A DNA stretch of 64,000 nt from Hemerocallis citrina (taxonomy: Eukaryota; Streptophyta; Magnoliopsida; Asparagales; Asphodelaceae): contig CM030361.1 of NCBI GenBank assembly GCA_017893485.1, forward strand, positions 140,758,461 to 140,822,460. Direction: 5' to 3'. Shown piece after piece: positions 36,066-46,714 of the stretch. A program made the position numbers and the translations under genes. Each line of letters begins with the position of its first letter. The first letter of the stretch is position 1. Below the pieces are notes generated by a model. The model ran no database searches and had not been told where the DNA came from. It saw only the letters and a list, made by a program, of their open reading frames with translations.

Positions 36066-37619
36066 ATGGTATCAGAGCATGAGCTTGGGCCTGAGGGGGC
36101 TTTTAACCATGGAGACGATCAAGAACCACGAGCAGAAGCTGAGAATCCCAACAATTCAGGGTCTGGATTTAGGTCTGGACCTAGAAGTAGGGAACGAAAC
36201 GCGCGAGATACCACCGAGAGAGGTGTTGAATCTCACAAGCGTTCCAGCTTGGAGGATCGGTTCGATCGTTTAGAATCAATCTTGGAACGGTTGCTCAGAG
36301 AACCAAGAAATGGCCGTCGAGCTCTTCGAAGGCAGAAGTCTTGGAGTTCTAATGGTAGTGATGCGGATTCTGATGAGGATCTCCGTGGTAGTGATGAAGA
36401 AGGGCGAAGGCTGCGATCCAAACCACAGTATGAGAAGCCAAGGAGATCAAGGAATTTCAATCCTAGCAACAGAGGAGATAGGGGAAGGAGTTCAAGAAAT
36501 GAAGGAAGGGTTCAAGAAGATAGGGGAAGGAGTTCAAGAAATGAAGGAAGGGTTCAAGAAGGTAATACTTTTTTCCCTAAACATCCGAAAATAGATTTGC
36601 CAAGCTTCGATGGAACTGGAGATGTTTCTAACTGGATTTACCATATGGAACATCACTTTTACACTCAAAGAGTCAGTTCTTGCGATCAGCTTCCTTTTTC
36701 TCTGTACTATTTGAGAGGTGATGCACTTCTTTGGTGGAGATGGTTTGAATTACAGGAAGAAGATGAGATTGACTGGGTTGTGCTCAAGAAAGAACTTACT
36801 CTGCAGTATGGACCTCCGGAGTTGGAAGACCCTGAGGCTTCTTTGTATAAGCTGCAGCAAACAGGTTCTGTGTCAGAATATCACAAAGAATTTTTGAAGT
36901 ATAGTCAATTAACCAAGCCTTTAGCCAAATCCTCTTTGGTTAGTTGTTATTTGTCGGGACTAAAGAGTGAATTGAGGAAGGAAGTTAAGCTCAAGAATCC
37001 ACGTAGTGTGTTGGCTGCTTACAGGGAAGCTATTGCAAGGGAAGAAATTCTTAATGATCAGAGAAAGAATTGGAAGAATCATTCCTTTGTTAAGAACAAT
37101 TCATTCCAACTTGGCTACAAGTCTGTAACTCCTCAAACTACGTCCCATCCTCCAGCTCCTTCAAATCTTCCAAGTAATAGATCATCTGCAAGTGGTAACA
37201 CTGCGGGATCCTATAGCAATCCTGCGAATAAAGATCAACAAGTACTACAGTACATGAAAGAGAGACGGGAGAAAGGTCTTTGTTTCCATTGTGATGAAAA
37301 GTATGTGAGAGGTCATAAATGTGCTGGCAAAACGTTTATGCAAATGGTTGGAACTTGTGAAAATGGAGTGTTCATGCATATTATGGAGAATTTAGATGAA
37401 GAAGAAGGGGAATTTTGTGGAAGTTCTGAAGAAGAAGAAGCTGTGTTAGCCAAAGACCAAAGTGATACGAAACCAGTCAAGCCTATATCCTCTCTTTTGA
37501 AGCCCGGAACTATTTCCCTTCATACTTTCACAGGCAGTAATCGACCCACAACCTTTAGTGTTGGGGTGTATCAGTTCTTACCCTGTTTGTGCACTGTTGG
37601 ATTCAGGAGCTACGCATAA
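36009..37619 (+). CDS. Chromovirus gag
   Basis: The likely start is the ATG at 36009 ([13 protein letters not shown]), inside the 5' LTR. The frame reads through the primer site, which encodes MVSEH, so gag has no separate untranslated leader. Residues 150-190 hold an in-frame 42 bp tandem duplication ([14 protein letters not shown] twice). The retrotransposon gag core runs about 195-350 ([21 protein letters not shown]). A chromovirus-type knuckle [14 protein letters not shown] follows near 425. The frame ends at 37619 and overlaps pol by about 60 bp in a different frame. An upstream ATG at 35935 opens only a short frame. Confidence 0.88.
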   Translation: MPRRRAQVVADVVDEQLGSMVSEHELGPEGAFNHGDDQEPRAEAENPNNSGSGFRSGPRSRERNARDTTERGVESHKRSSLEDRFDRLESILERLLREPRNGRRALRRQKSWSSNGSDADSDEDLRGSDEEGRRLRSKPQYEKPRRSRNFNPSNRGDRGRSSRNEGRVQEDRGRSSRNEGRVQEGNTFFPKHPKIDLPSFDGTGDVSNWIYHMEHHFYTQRVSSCDQLPFSLYYLRGDALLWWRWFELQEEDEIDWVVLKKELTLQYGPPELEDPEASLYKLQQTGSVSEYHKEFLKYSQLTKPLAKSSLVSCYLSGLKSELRKEVKLKNPRSVLAAYREAIAREEILNDQRKNWKNHSFVKNNSFQLGYKSVTPQTTSHPPAPSNLPSNRSSASGNTAGSYSNPANKDQQVLQYMKERREKGLCFHCDEKYVRGHKCAGKTFMQMVGTCENGVFMHIMENLDEEEGEFCGSSEEEEAVLAKDQSDTKPVKPISSLLKPGTISLHTFTGSNRPTTFSVGVYQFLPCLCTVGFRSYA

Positions 37620-40600
37620 TTTCATTGATGAGCAGCTTGTACACAAGCTTAGACTACCAATTAATCAGCAAGCTCAATTGGAAGTTACAATACCAGGAGG
37701 GACACAACTGAAGTGCTTGGGCCTCTGTGAAGAAGTGAAGTTTGTGTGTCAAGGAGTACCAATAGTGGCGGATTTCTATGTATTACCTCTCGACACTTGC
37801 CAGTTAGTCTTGGGAACTCAATGGATTGAGACTTTGGGGGATGTTATGTGGAATATGAAGGAGAAGCGGTTGAAGTTTGTGGTAAATGAGCAAGAAAGAA
37901 CTTTAATTGGAATCACCCCTTCAGAAATGGAGATTTCCTCTCCTAAAGAAATAGCCAAAGCACTTTTGCAAGCTAAAAGTGGTTGGTTTTTGCAGATGGT
38001 TGGAACTCCGATAGGTGCTGATAACAAACAGAACACTGTGAGTATTCCTCTTCCTCTACAACAGATTTTGACTAGATTTGAGATAGTGTTCAAAGAAGAC
38101 ATGGGTCTTCCCCCACACCGTAGTTGTGACCACACAATCACCCTTCTTCCTGGCAGTAAACCGGTGAGTTTAAGACCTTATAGACATCCCTGGCACCATA
38201 AAAATGAGATTGAAAAGTTAGTTAAAGAGATGCTGAACACAGGTGTAATACAGCCAAGTCATAGTCCTTATTCATCTCCTATTGTTATGGTGAAGAAACC
38301 TGATGGTAGTTGGCGTATGTGTGTGGATTATAGAGCTTTGAATGAGGTAACGGTGAAGGACAAATTTCCTATACCAGTTATCGATGAACTACTTGATGAG
38401 CTTCATGGTGCTTCTATTTTTAGTAAGTTGGATTTGAGAAGTGGGTATCATCAAATACGAATGCATGTGGAAGATGTACCCAAAACAGCATTTAGAACTC
38501 ACGAAGGGCATTACGAGTTCCTTGTCATGCCATTTGGATTGACTAATGCCCCGTCTACTTTTCAATCTCTCATGAATTCAATTTTCAAGCCTTATCTACG
38601 GAAATTTGTGTTGGTTTTTTTTGATGATATATTAGTCTACAGCCAAAGTTTGGATTCTCATATACAACACTTGACTGTGGTGCTGCAAGTTCTGGTGGAT
38701 AATCAGTTATATGCCAAAATGAGTAAATGCTCTTTTGGAGTCGATGAAGTGCAGTATTTAGGGCATGTTGTATCTGCTCAAGGGGTGGCAGTGGATTTCG
38801 AAAAGGTCAAGGCTATTCAGGAATGGCCAATTCCCAAGACATTGAAAGCTTTACGGGGGTTTCTTGGTCTCACAGGATACTACCGCAAGTTTATAGCAAA
38901 ATACAGCTCACTAGCTTGGCCTCTGGTAAAATTGACGAAGAAAGGGGCATTTGCTTGGAACGATGAAGCTCAGATTGCTTTTGATCAGATGAAACAGGCT
39001 TTATCTTCTCCACCTGTGCTTCAGCTGCCAAATTTTTCCATTCCATTTGAACTAGAATGTGATGCGTGTGGCTCTGGATTGGGGGCTGTTTTACTCCAAC
39101 AAAGGCACCCGATTGCTTATCTTAGTCATGAACTCAAAGGTAAAAGTAAACTCTTGTCTACTTATGAAAAGGAGATGTTAGCTATTCTCCTAGCTGTGAA
39201 GAAGTGGAGGCAGTATTTGTTGGGGAGAAGTTTTATTATTCGTACTGATCACAAACCCCTAAAACACCTTTTAGAGCAAAGATTATATACAGAAGCCCAA
39301 CATGTTTGGTTGATGAAACTACATGGGTATCACTTTGTAGTCGAGTATAAAAAGGGTAGAGAAAATATACCTGCTGATTGTATCTCTCGGCAATTTGAGG
39401 GTGAAGAAGCAGATGTCGATAGTTCTTGCAGGCAAATAGAAGGTAAGGAAGAGGATCAGTCTGCCTCTTTGGCTTCCATTGTAGTTGTGCAACCTACTTG
39501 GTTATCTATGGTAAAACAAATGGTCACTACTGATCCCTACTATGAAGAGCTTCAGCAGAAGTTAACTTTGAAAGAGGATAGTAGGATTTCTTTGGTTGAA
39601 GGGGTGTACTATTTTAAAGGTCGTATCCTTTTGAGTTCCAACTCCACTGCGAAGCAGTTGTTCCTAGAGGAGGTCCATTGTACACCTCATGGAGGTCATA
39701 TGGGAGTAGATAAAACTTGGCATCAGTTAAAAAAAGTAGTGTTCTGGCAGGGAATGAAGAGGGATTTAAGGGAATTCATCCGTTCTTGCGATGAATGTCA
39801 GAGAAATAAATATATGAGTACTTCGCCTGCAGGCCTACTCCAACCCCTCCCTATACCGGAGAATATTTGGGAAGATTTGAGCATGGATTTTATTGAGGGA
39901 TTGCCACGAAGCGCAGGTTATACTACAATTCTGGTGGTTGTCGACAGGTTGTCAAAATTTTGTCACTTCATCCCTCTTCGACATCCTTTTACAGCAAAGA
40001 TAGTAGCAGCAGCCTTGTTTCATCATGTGATTAAGCTATATGGTTTGCCAAAGAGTATTGTAAGTGATCGAGATGCGATCTTTACTTCTAACTTTTGGAA
40101 GGAGCTCATGGCTTTACAGGGAACAAAGTTGTGTATGAGTACGGCGTTCCATCCACAGTCAGACGGCCAAACAGAAGTTGTCAATAGGGTCTTGGAAACC
40201 TACTTGCGCTGTTTTACAGCTTATAAACCCCAAGCTTGGTCGGAGTGGTTGGATTGGGCTGCCTATTGCTATAATACTCACGTACACAGTTCCACTCATA
40301 CTTCTCCTTATCAAGTCGTTCATGGCCGACCCCCTCCAACCTTGTTGTCATATGTGCCGAGAACTGCAAGGGTTCAAATGGTTGAGGACACACTCCTTTC
40401 TAGAGATGTGGCTCTGAAGCTTTTGAAGGATAATTTGGTGTTGGCTCAAGAAAGAATGAAATCACAAGCTGATAAGCACAGATTTGATAAAGAGTTCGCA
40501 GTGGGTAGTTGGGTGTTCCTTAAAATTCAACCGTATAAGCAAGTGTCGATTGGGGGACATCGCATACACAAACTCTCTCCACTCTTTTATGGGCCGTATG

Positions 40601-41001
40601 AGGTGGTTGCGAGAGTAGGAGCAGTTGCTTATCGCTTGAAGTTGCCTACAAATGCGCGAATTCATGATGTTTTTCATATTTCGCAGCTGAAGAGTCATGT
40701 TGGTCGAAATAATACTCTAGCAGCAGCTCCTTCGGCATTGCCAAGCTACTTTGTGAATGAAGCTCCCCAACCTAGTCAGGTATTGGCCAGACGTATGGTT
40801 CCAAAGCGGGGAATTGCGGTGTCTGAAGTTCTTATACGATGGAGTAATTCGGCGGAGATGGATGCTACTTGGGAGCATTATTGGGACATTTACTGGCGAT
40901 TCCCTGCGTTTCGCAACACTTTGGAATCACCTTTTCAAGAGGGGTGTATTGTTCCAGCTCAAGGAACAAGTGATACTGGTGCCGGAGTAATGGGGGACTA
41001 G
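37558..41001 (+). CDS. Chromovirus pol: protease, RT, RNase H, integrase, chromodomain
   Basis: A long open frame in +1 relative to gag. Protease: [25 protein letters not shown] and the catalytic FFDDILVYS. RNase [15 protein letters not shown] and [11 protein letters not shown]. Integrase: an HHCC finger ending CDECQRNK, then Asp in SMDFIEGLP, Asp in SDRDAIF and Glu in [11 protein letters not shown] chromodomain ([20 protein letters not shown]) lies near the C-terminus. The last 16 codons and TAG lie in the 3' LTR. No ATG is evident at the start of the frame, so pol needs a +1 shift near TTTAGTGTTGG (37554-37564). This may be programmed or a single-base lesion. Catalytic residues look intact. 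Confidence 0.93.
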   Translation: MLGCISSYPVCALLDSGATHNFIDEQLVHKLRLPINQQAQLEVTIPGGTQLKCLGLCEEVKFVCQGVPIVADFYVLPLDTCQLVLGTQWIETLGDVMWNMKEKRLKFVVNEQERTLIGITPSEMEISSPKEIAKALLQAKSGWFLQMVGTPIGADNKQNTVSIPLPLQQILTRFEIVFKEDMGLPPHRSCDHTITLLPGSKPVSLRPYRHPWHHKNEIEKLVKEMLNTGVIQPSHSPYSSPIVMVKKPDGSWRMCVDYRALNEVTVKDKFPIPVIDELLDELHGASIFSKLDLRSGYHQIRMHVEDVPKTAFRTHEGHYEFLVMPFGLTNAPSTFQSLMNSIFKPYLRKFVLVFFDDILVYSQSLDSHIQHLTVVLQVLVDNQLYAKMSKCSFGVDEVQYLGHVVSAQGVAVDFEKVKAIQEWPIPKTLKALRGFLGLTGYYRKFIAKYSSLAWPLVKLTKKGAFAWNDEAQIAFDQMKQALSSPPVLQLPNFSIPFELECDACGSGLGAVLLQQRHPIAYLSHELKGKSKLLSTYEKEMLAILLAVKKWRQYLLGRSFIIRTDHKPLKHLLEQRLYTEAQHVWLMKLHGYHFVVEYKKGRENIPADCISRQFEGEEADVDSSCRQIEGKEEDQSASLASIVVVQPTWLSMVKQMVTTDPYYEELQQKLTLKEDSRISLVEGVYYFKGRILLSSNSTAKQLFLEEVHCTPHGGHMGVDKTWHQLKKVVFWQGMKRDLREFIRSCDECQRNKYMSTSPAGLLQPLPIPENIWEDLSMDFIEGLPRSAGYTTILVVVDRLSKFCHFIPLRHPFTAKIVAAALFHHVIKLYGLPKSIVSDRDAIFTSNFWKELMALQGTKLCMSTAFHPQSDGQTEVVNRVLETYLRCFTAYKPQAWSEWLDWAAYCYNTHVHSSTHTSPYQVVHGRPPPTLLSYVPRTARVQMVEDTLLSRDVALKLLKDNLVLAQERMKSQADKHRFDKEFAVGSWVFLKIQPYKQVSIGGHRIHKLSPLFYGPYEVVARVGAVAYRLKLPTNARIHDVFHISQLKSHVGRNNTLAAAPSALPSYFVNEAPQPSQVLARRMVPKRGIAVSEVLIRWSNSAEMDATWEHYWDIYWRFPAFRNTLESPFQEGCIVPAQGTSDTGAGVMGD

Positions 41002-41435
41002 GTTGCAGCAGCTGCAGTAGTATGGAAGGAGAAAGGCAGGTGAAGCTGCAGCAACTACAGGAGTATCTGATGTATCAGTTAGTACACTTGCAGCAGCTAC
41101 AGTAAAATCTGATATATCAGTTAGTGTGTCAGCTAGTTGTATAAATTGATATTGTTCAGGGGGTTCTTTGTAAAACACTCCAGCTGTTAGGACAGCTGGC
41201 GTTATTCAGTTGGGTGTTAGAATTGTGGGTCCCGTTTAATACCGGCCTAACTAACTAGTGCTGGCCTTGTGTATAAATCCCCCAACTCTGTAATCAACAT
41301 TTTCATGAATGAAAGTTACTTTTCTTGTTCATCCTCTTCACTCTTGTGTCGCCATTGCTGAGATATCTGCAGGTCGCGATGCCAAGAAGAAGAGCACAAG
41401 TAGTTGCAGACGTCGTCGACGAGCAACTTGGATCA
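40950..41435 (+). repeat. Chromovirus 3' LTR
   Basis: 486 bp, one visible difference from the 5' LTR. Preceded by a weak purine tract (AAGAGGGGTGTA) that is itself coding for the pol C-terminus. Followed by ATCTG. Confidence 0.95.
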
Positions 41436-41849
41436 ATCTGATCTGAAAATCTTGTGAGATCGAAATGGCAGGAAATTTCGAAAGAGATATCGCAAGGACT
41501 TCACAATATCTGATCTGAAAATCTTGTAAAATCCTTGGGCGATCTTGTGATTTGAGCTCACAGTAAGTTTTGTTTTGTTTTTGGGTAGATAGGGTTTTTT
41601 TTTGCTTTGGGCTTGGGCTTTTTCATTTTTTTTAATATATTTTTTAATAGCTTGGATTTTTCTTTTAGGTTTGGACTTTGTATTTTATTTTTATTTAATT
41701 TTGGATTTTAAATTATCAATGATTAGCCAAAATAGATAGCATGGTTGGAGTGTGAGCTTTTTTCGCTAGCCAAATTATCTATTTATTATCTATTTTGGCT
41801 ATTCTAGCTGGCCAAAATAGTTAGCGTGGCATATCTCCACTGTATTGAA

Positions 41850-42480
41850 GGATGGCAAAGATAACAGATAGACATAGGACCCTTTATAGTACTAGCACAG
41901 ATGATGAGGAATAGTGGTCTTCTTAGAGACACGATCCACATTTCAATTGAAAAACAACTAGTATGCTTCTTGCATATGGTTGGCCATAAAACAAAGAATA
42001 GAAGCATTAAGCTTACATTTCATCGATCCGGTGAGATGATCAGTAGATATTACAATGTTGTCCTATGTGCAATAAGTGTCATTCGAGAGCATGTGATGCA
42101 CCAACCTGGACCAGAGACACTATATGAAATAGAGTCAAACCCCAATTTTATGTCATATTTCAAAGAGACCATCTTACTAAATATTTTTCCTATTTGTATA
42201 AGGTTAACAACTTATAAATTTTAATCCATAATAGCCTATGTGGTGGGGTGTTTTACTTTGTAGGATTGCATATGCATGATAGATGGAACCCACATTGGGG
42301 GTATGACCAGTGTGTTTGCAAGAGCACAATAGGAGAGGAACAATGAGAAACTCTATGATGCTGTGTTTTCAGTGGTAGAGTTTGACCTAATGTGTGGTGA
42401 CAAGGACTTCTGCAAGCTCTTTGATTGTCACAGAGGCTGCAATGTTTGTTGCAAGGCCACATGAAGCTAAGGTGCTTTGG
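41850..42480 (+). pseudogene. PIF/Harbinger transposase-derived gene fragment
   Basis: The first exon-like part (41885-42170) encodes the HARBI1/ALP1-type N-terminal region: SGLLRDTIHISIEKQLVCFL, GHKTKNRSI and SGEMISRYYNVV. After a ~95 bp gap ending in an acceptor-like TTTGTAG (about 42263), IDGTHIGG supplies the first catalytic Asp of the DDE nuclease. Shortly after, ARAQ is followed by a TAG stop; the frame then continues as LYDAVFSVVEFDLM before ending. Only about a third of a ~400-residue protein is present. It is either a dead transposase or a dead domesticated gene. Confidence 0.8.
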
Positions 42481-42806
42481 ATGCAGACTTTCATGGCAGA
42501 ATTGGATGCAAACTCAGGTGGAGCTAACTAGGCATATTCACAACTTGAACTACTCCACTCAGGCTTTGGGTTTATGATATTTACTATATAGTAATCTATG
42601 AAAGACCCTAAGCTACTATTGTGTAATTAGTGATAGTAATGAATACTTTTGGGAGTCTCTGTCTAGGTAATGTATGTTGTAGTACAAGCCTAATACACAC
42701 ATATACGTAGACAATAACAACAGTGGGTAATATGATAAATTGCCTTGATGTGCTTTTGTTTAAACAAGCTAATGTGACTTCCTTGTGTGATATTCGGTAG
42801 TATATG
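42481..42806. other. Spacer, no gene seen
   Basis: A/T-rich sequence after the Harbinger fragment. No frame or repeat that I recognise. Confidence 0.5.
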
Positions 42807-43300
42807 TGTTGGGAAAAAACTCGGTATTTTCCCGCTTCGTAAAGTTAAGATGGACACTTGAAGATGTAGATAGAAATAGATGCAAGAGAGATTGACAACT
42901 CAAATGGATATTCTTCTACTATACAAAGAGTAGTAGGATTACAAGAATTTGATTCTCTACAACACTCTCACAATTTTGTGGCTCACTCAAGCTTGAGGAT
43001 TAGAACTTTTCAAGCTATCTTACTTTCTCTCAAAGTGGCTTTCACTATGCAAATAGCTTGTTTTTGGAGTGAGTAGGAATGAAGACTTCCACCCCTATTT
43101 ATACTAGTCCACACCCACAATGAACGATGGAGATTAATTTGATCCAAGGGTGGAGATTAACTCTCTAGAATTCTCCATTTCTAGAGATCTCCATGAAACT
43201 ATACCTTTCAACTTCCTTCCACACTCTTCCATGAAGCTTTAGGATACTCAATATCTCTAGAGAATTCCATACTATTTTCAATTAAGGAAGGAACCCAACA
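42807..43300 (-). mobile_element. Copia-type LTR of a truncated element
   Basis: 494 bp starting TGTTGGG and ending CCCAACA. On the minus strand AGGAGGGGGAGATT, a purine tract, directly precedes it at 43301-43315, so it is the 3' LTR of a minus-strand element. A TATA-like GTATAAATAGGGG lies at about 43093-43105. Only about 170 bp of interior remains (to ~43470), including a doubled AGGTGTATGCGCTTTTCT. No partner LTR is in the window. Confidence 0.8.
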
Positions 43301-43470
43301 AATCTCCCCCTCCTGACTTAATTGGGAGGTAGTAGCAAACCGGCACCTTGACAACAATCCTCAAATTTATTTGTTGGTATTACCTTGGTCATCATGTCGG
43401 ACCAGTTTTCTTCCGTGTGAACTTTCTCAAGGTGTATGCGCTTTTCTTCGAGGTGTATGCGCTTTTCTCA

Positions 43471-44489
43471 GGTATATGTTTATTATGGTGGGAGTGGTTC
43501 TAAAATTAAGCATTTTTGCCTCTTTGTGCTTTTACCATAATTGTTCTTGTTCATGCACTCTGAATGTATAGTATTGTTGCTGTCTAAGATTAAGAATTTG
43601 ATTATGTTGCTACTTTGAGTTTGCTTAATTTGGTGTCTAAAATTAAGCATTTATTTCTATGTGCAAGTGTAAGAGACTAACTTAGTAACTGTTACACATG
43701 CTTGTAGGTTGTTATAATTAATGCTAAATTGTTTGATGGATTATAGGGAGTTTACCCGAATTTTGGAAGGGAGGTTAGACAATGAATTATATATACTCGT
43801 TTAGAACACTTCATGGTAACACTAAGTGACTCTTATGAGGGTTAATTTGTTAAAAAATGGGTATTTTATACATCATTTATGAACCAGTTTTGAGAAATTT
43901 TTTGAGTAAGATCCTTTATGAATTGGTGAGAGGTCTTGATGGATTTGTGTTCTCCTTCGTGAGTAGATCAAAATCATATATTAATTTTTTCAAAACGGTT
44001 ATCGAGTGAATGAGAAATTGTCTTCCAGAGTGAGACAGTTGATTTCTGAAAAATAAGTTGAGGGATTTTAGTCTCACATCGGAAAAATCAAATGAATTAG
44101 AAGATGATATATAATGACCTCTTTCTTGGCATTGTAAGATAGCAGGTCAATAGGTTATCTCTCGCGTGGGGGGGGGGGGGGGCAAATCTCGGACCGGTTT
44201 ACATGGGACTTGTGTGTGCCCACACGTTCTACGGACCGACGTGAACCCACCCCATGCAGAGCTACTTTTTTGCTACAGTTTTATTTTTCTGATCTGTAAC
44301 GGCTGAAATGAATGCAGAAATGGTTCGATCTGCCATTTATTTATTTACGATTCGAACTGCATAAACGGTTTTGTTTGGATAGCAATTAGTTTGTTGCAAT
44401 CGTCACAATGACTAGGATAATGTGGCTAAACAAAAACACTTTTACTAAAGTTTAACGATTAATAGCAATCAAGATAGATTAACTCCTCT
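43471..44489. other. Spacer, no gene seen
   Basis: A/T-rich. Contains a TTTTAGTCTCACATCGG word common in small plant retroelements (about 44070) and a 15-base G run (44168-44182). No coding frame. Confidence 0.5.
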
Positions 44490-44650
44490 ATATCTATACA
44501 TTTAGGTTATTTATTACAGGTCAAAGGGAGAGGATTCTCAGTAGATAATAGTTGTAGTGTTGTTAGAATGATGAAGTTAGATAATAGTTGTAGTGTTGTT
44601 AGAATGATGAAGTTGAGTTTGGACTTATGATGGATTAGGTTGGATTCGCG

Positions 44651-44651
<1 letters not shown>

Positions 44652-44683
<32 letters not shown>

Positions 44684-44691
44684 TGCTTTGT
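44652..44691 (+). repeat. 40-base poly-G run
   Basis: An uninterrupted G run. Sister units have much shorter purine runs at the same place (about 46030 and 51176). Real expansion or an assembly or base-calling problem are both possible. Confidence 0.9.
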
Positions 44692-44796
44692 TTTCATGTT
44701 TTTTATCTTTGTTTTTCTTGTTATTCTTTGGAATGATTGAATTGTATCTCCTTGTTTTCTCCTTAAAAAAAGGGCTGTGGGTCTCTCACCTGTAGT

Positions 44797-44909
44797 TAGG
44801 GCTGCAAACGAATCGAGCTATTCGGCTCGAGCTCGGTCAAAGCTCGACTCGAGCCGAGCTCGAGCTCGAAAGTCGAGCTCGATAGCTTAACGAGCCGAGC
44901 TCGAGCTTG

Positions 44910-44947
<38 letters not shown>

Positions 44948-45094
44948 ATTCTAGGCTAAGCTCGCGAGCTATTCGGCTCAAATTCGGTCAAAGCTCGGTT
45001 CGCCGAGCTCGAGCTCAAAACTGAGCTCCATTCCTTAACGAGCCAAGCTCGAGCCTGAAGATATTCGGCTCGGCTCGGCTCGATTGCAGCCCTA
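44797..45094. mobile_element. hAT-like MITE, 298 bp, 8-bp duplication CCTGTAGT
   Basis: Perfect 11-bp terminal repeats, TAGGGCTGCAA and TTGCAGCCCTA, with CCTGTAGT on both sides (44789-44796 and 45095-45102). Sister units lack it and show a single CATGTAGT at the empty site. The interior is rich in GAGCTCGAG-type words and holds a T run of about 31 bases. The 8-bp duplication fits the hAT superfamily. Confidence 0.93.
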
Positions 45095-45123
45095 CCTGTA
45101 GTGAACCCTTTATAAAGATGGGA

Positions 45124-45547
45124 AAAACACAAAAAAAAACATCCCCAAACGTTTTAGATACAAAAATACCCACACGTTACCTAAAAGTCCAAAGTGGACC
45201 TAAACCGCTAGTTTTCTCCGTTAACTCTACTATCTCTCACCTGACTCATCTTTGACCCATTTTGACACCAATGATTGTATAAAAATAATATATATAATTA
45301 CTAAAATACCCTTCCCTTTGACTAAAATACCATTTTATATACCCATTAGGGAGGGTAATTTAGTAATTTTATAATAAAATGTATTCAGTCAGCGAGGTCA
45401 AAGCGGGTCAAAGCTGAGTCAGATGAGAGAGAGGGGAGTTAACAGAGATAACTAATGGTTTGAGTCCACTTTGTACTTTTCGGTAATATGTGAGTGTTTT
45501 TTGTATCTAACTCAACCATTGGGGTTTTTTTTTTTGTTTGTATTTTT
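45124..45547. repeat. Fold-back segment, copy 1
   Basis: The left side (CAAACGTTTTAGATACAAAA, CGTTACCTAAAAGTCCAAAG and so on) is roughly the inverse complement of the right side, with terminal arms of ~80 bp continued by weaker inner complementarity (GTTAACTC with GAGTTAAC, GACTCATCTTTGACCC with GGGTCAAAGCTGAGTC). Related copies lie at about 46165-46600 and 51325-51740. No duplication assigned, because the whole unit is tandemly repeated. Confidence 0.75.
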
Positions 45548-46164
45548 CACTATTAAGATAGGAACATCCACATTCATATTGTCCCCAATAGCTCCAATAT
45601 ACAAAAAGTACATGTCTAACCCTAATACAAAAGGAATGATTAAGGTTAGCAATGGGTTGGGTTTGGGTCAGACTCATATAAGCTCGAGCTTGAGCCCGAA
45701 TTCTAAAATTGGGCCCATTCCTGGCCAGATTTATCTTTGGGCTTAAAATCTTGGGCCGGTCGGGCCTAGGCTCGAACTTATTAGGTGCTTTTAATATATA
45801 ATTTCTAATATTAACATAATAACATATAAAATAGTTTTTTCAACAATAAAAACATCTTGAATACTACATGATTATATATACATTTTAGGTCATTTTGGGT
45901 GAGGCAATTATTATAGGTCAAAGCGAGAGGATTCACAGTAGATAAAAGTTCTAGTGTTATTAGAACGATGAAGTTGAGTTTGGACTTTTGATGGATTAGA
46001 TTGGATTAGCCCTTTCTTCGCGGTGTTTAGGGGAGGGGGAGGCGGTTGCTTTGTTTTCATATTTTTTATCTTTGTTTTTCTTGTTATTCTTTGGAATGAT
46101 TGAATTATATCTCCTTGTTTTCTCCTTAAAAAGGGCAGTGGATCTCTCACATGTAGTGAACCCT

Positions 46165-46605
46165 TTATAAAAATGGGAAAAATACGAAAAAAACATCCCC
46201 AAACGTTTTAGATACAAAAATACCCACACGTTACCTAAAAGTCCAAAGTGGACCCAAACCGCTAGTTTTCTCCGTTGACTCTACTCTCTCATCTGACTGC
46301 TTTTTGACCCGTTTTGACACGACCCGTTTCGACACCACTGACTGTATAAAAATAATATATATAATTACTAAAATACCCTTCCCTTTGACTAAAATACCAT
46401 TTTATATACTCTTTAGGGAAGAGTAATTTAGTAATTTTATAATAAAATGTATTCAGTCAGCGAGGTCAAAGCGGGTCAAAGCTGAGTCAGATGAGAGAGA
46501 TTGGAGTTAACAGAGATAACTAATTGTTTAAGTCCACTTTGTACTTTTCGGTAATATGTGAGTGTTTTTTGTATCTAACTCTACCATTGAGTATTTTTTT
46601 TTTGT
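46165..46605. repeat. Fold-back segment, copy 2
   Basis: Second copy of the segment at 45124-45547, with a few substitutions and a short extra GACCCGTTTC repeat near 46320. Confidence 0.75.
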
Positions 46606-46714
46606 ATTTTTCACTATCAAGATAGGCACATCCACATTCATATTGTCCCCAACAGCTCCAGTATACAAAAATTACATGTCTAACCCTAAAACAAAAGGAA
46701 TAATTAAGGTTAGC

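Larger units (their letters stand above)
35580..41435 (+). mobile_element. Complete chromovirus (Ty3-gypsy, Reina-like), ATCTG duplication
   Basis: LTRs at 35580-36065 and 40950-41435 (486 bp) differ at one base that I can find (T/A near 35745 versus 41105). ATCTG flanks both sides (35575-35579 and 41436-41440). The primer site TGGTATCAGAGC (36067-36078) lies one base after the 5' LTR. A TATA-like GTATAAATCC is at 35901. Gag starts inside the 5' LTR and pol ends inside the 3' LTR. The integrase carries a C-terminal chromodomain. The one-base LTR difference means very recent insertion. Confidence 0.97.
35214..41840. mobile_element. Old DNA transposon relic split by a chromovirus
   Basis: The left part (35214-35579) starts with a CCATCTCCAACCACGCTAGCC end and has repeated GAAAATCTTGTGAAATCCTTG words. 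The right part (41441-41840) has matching words and ends with the inverted, diverged GGCCAAAATAGTTAGCGTGG. Without the chromovirus the relic is about 765 bp. No transposase frame. The ends resemble MITE termini, but the target duplication is unclear. Confidence 0.6.
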
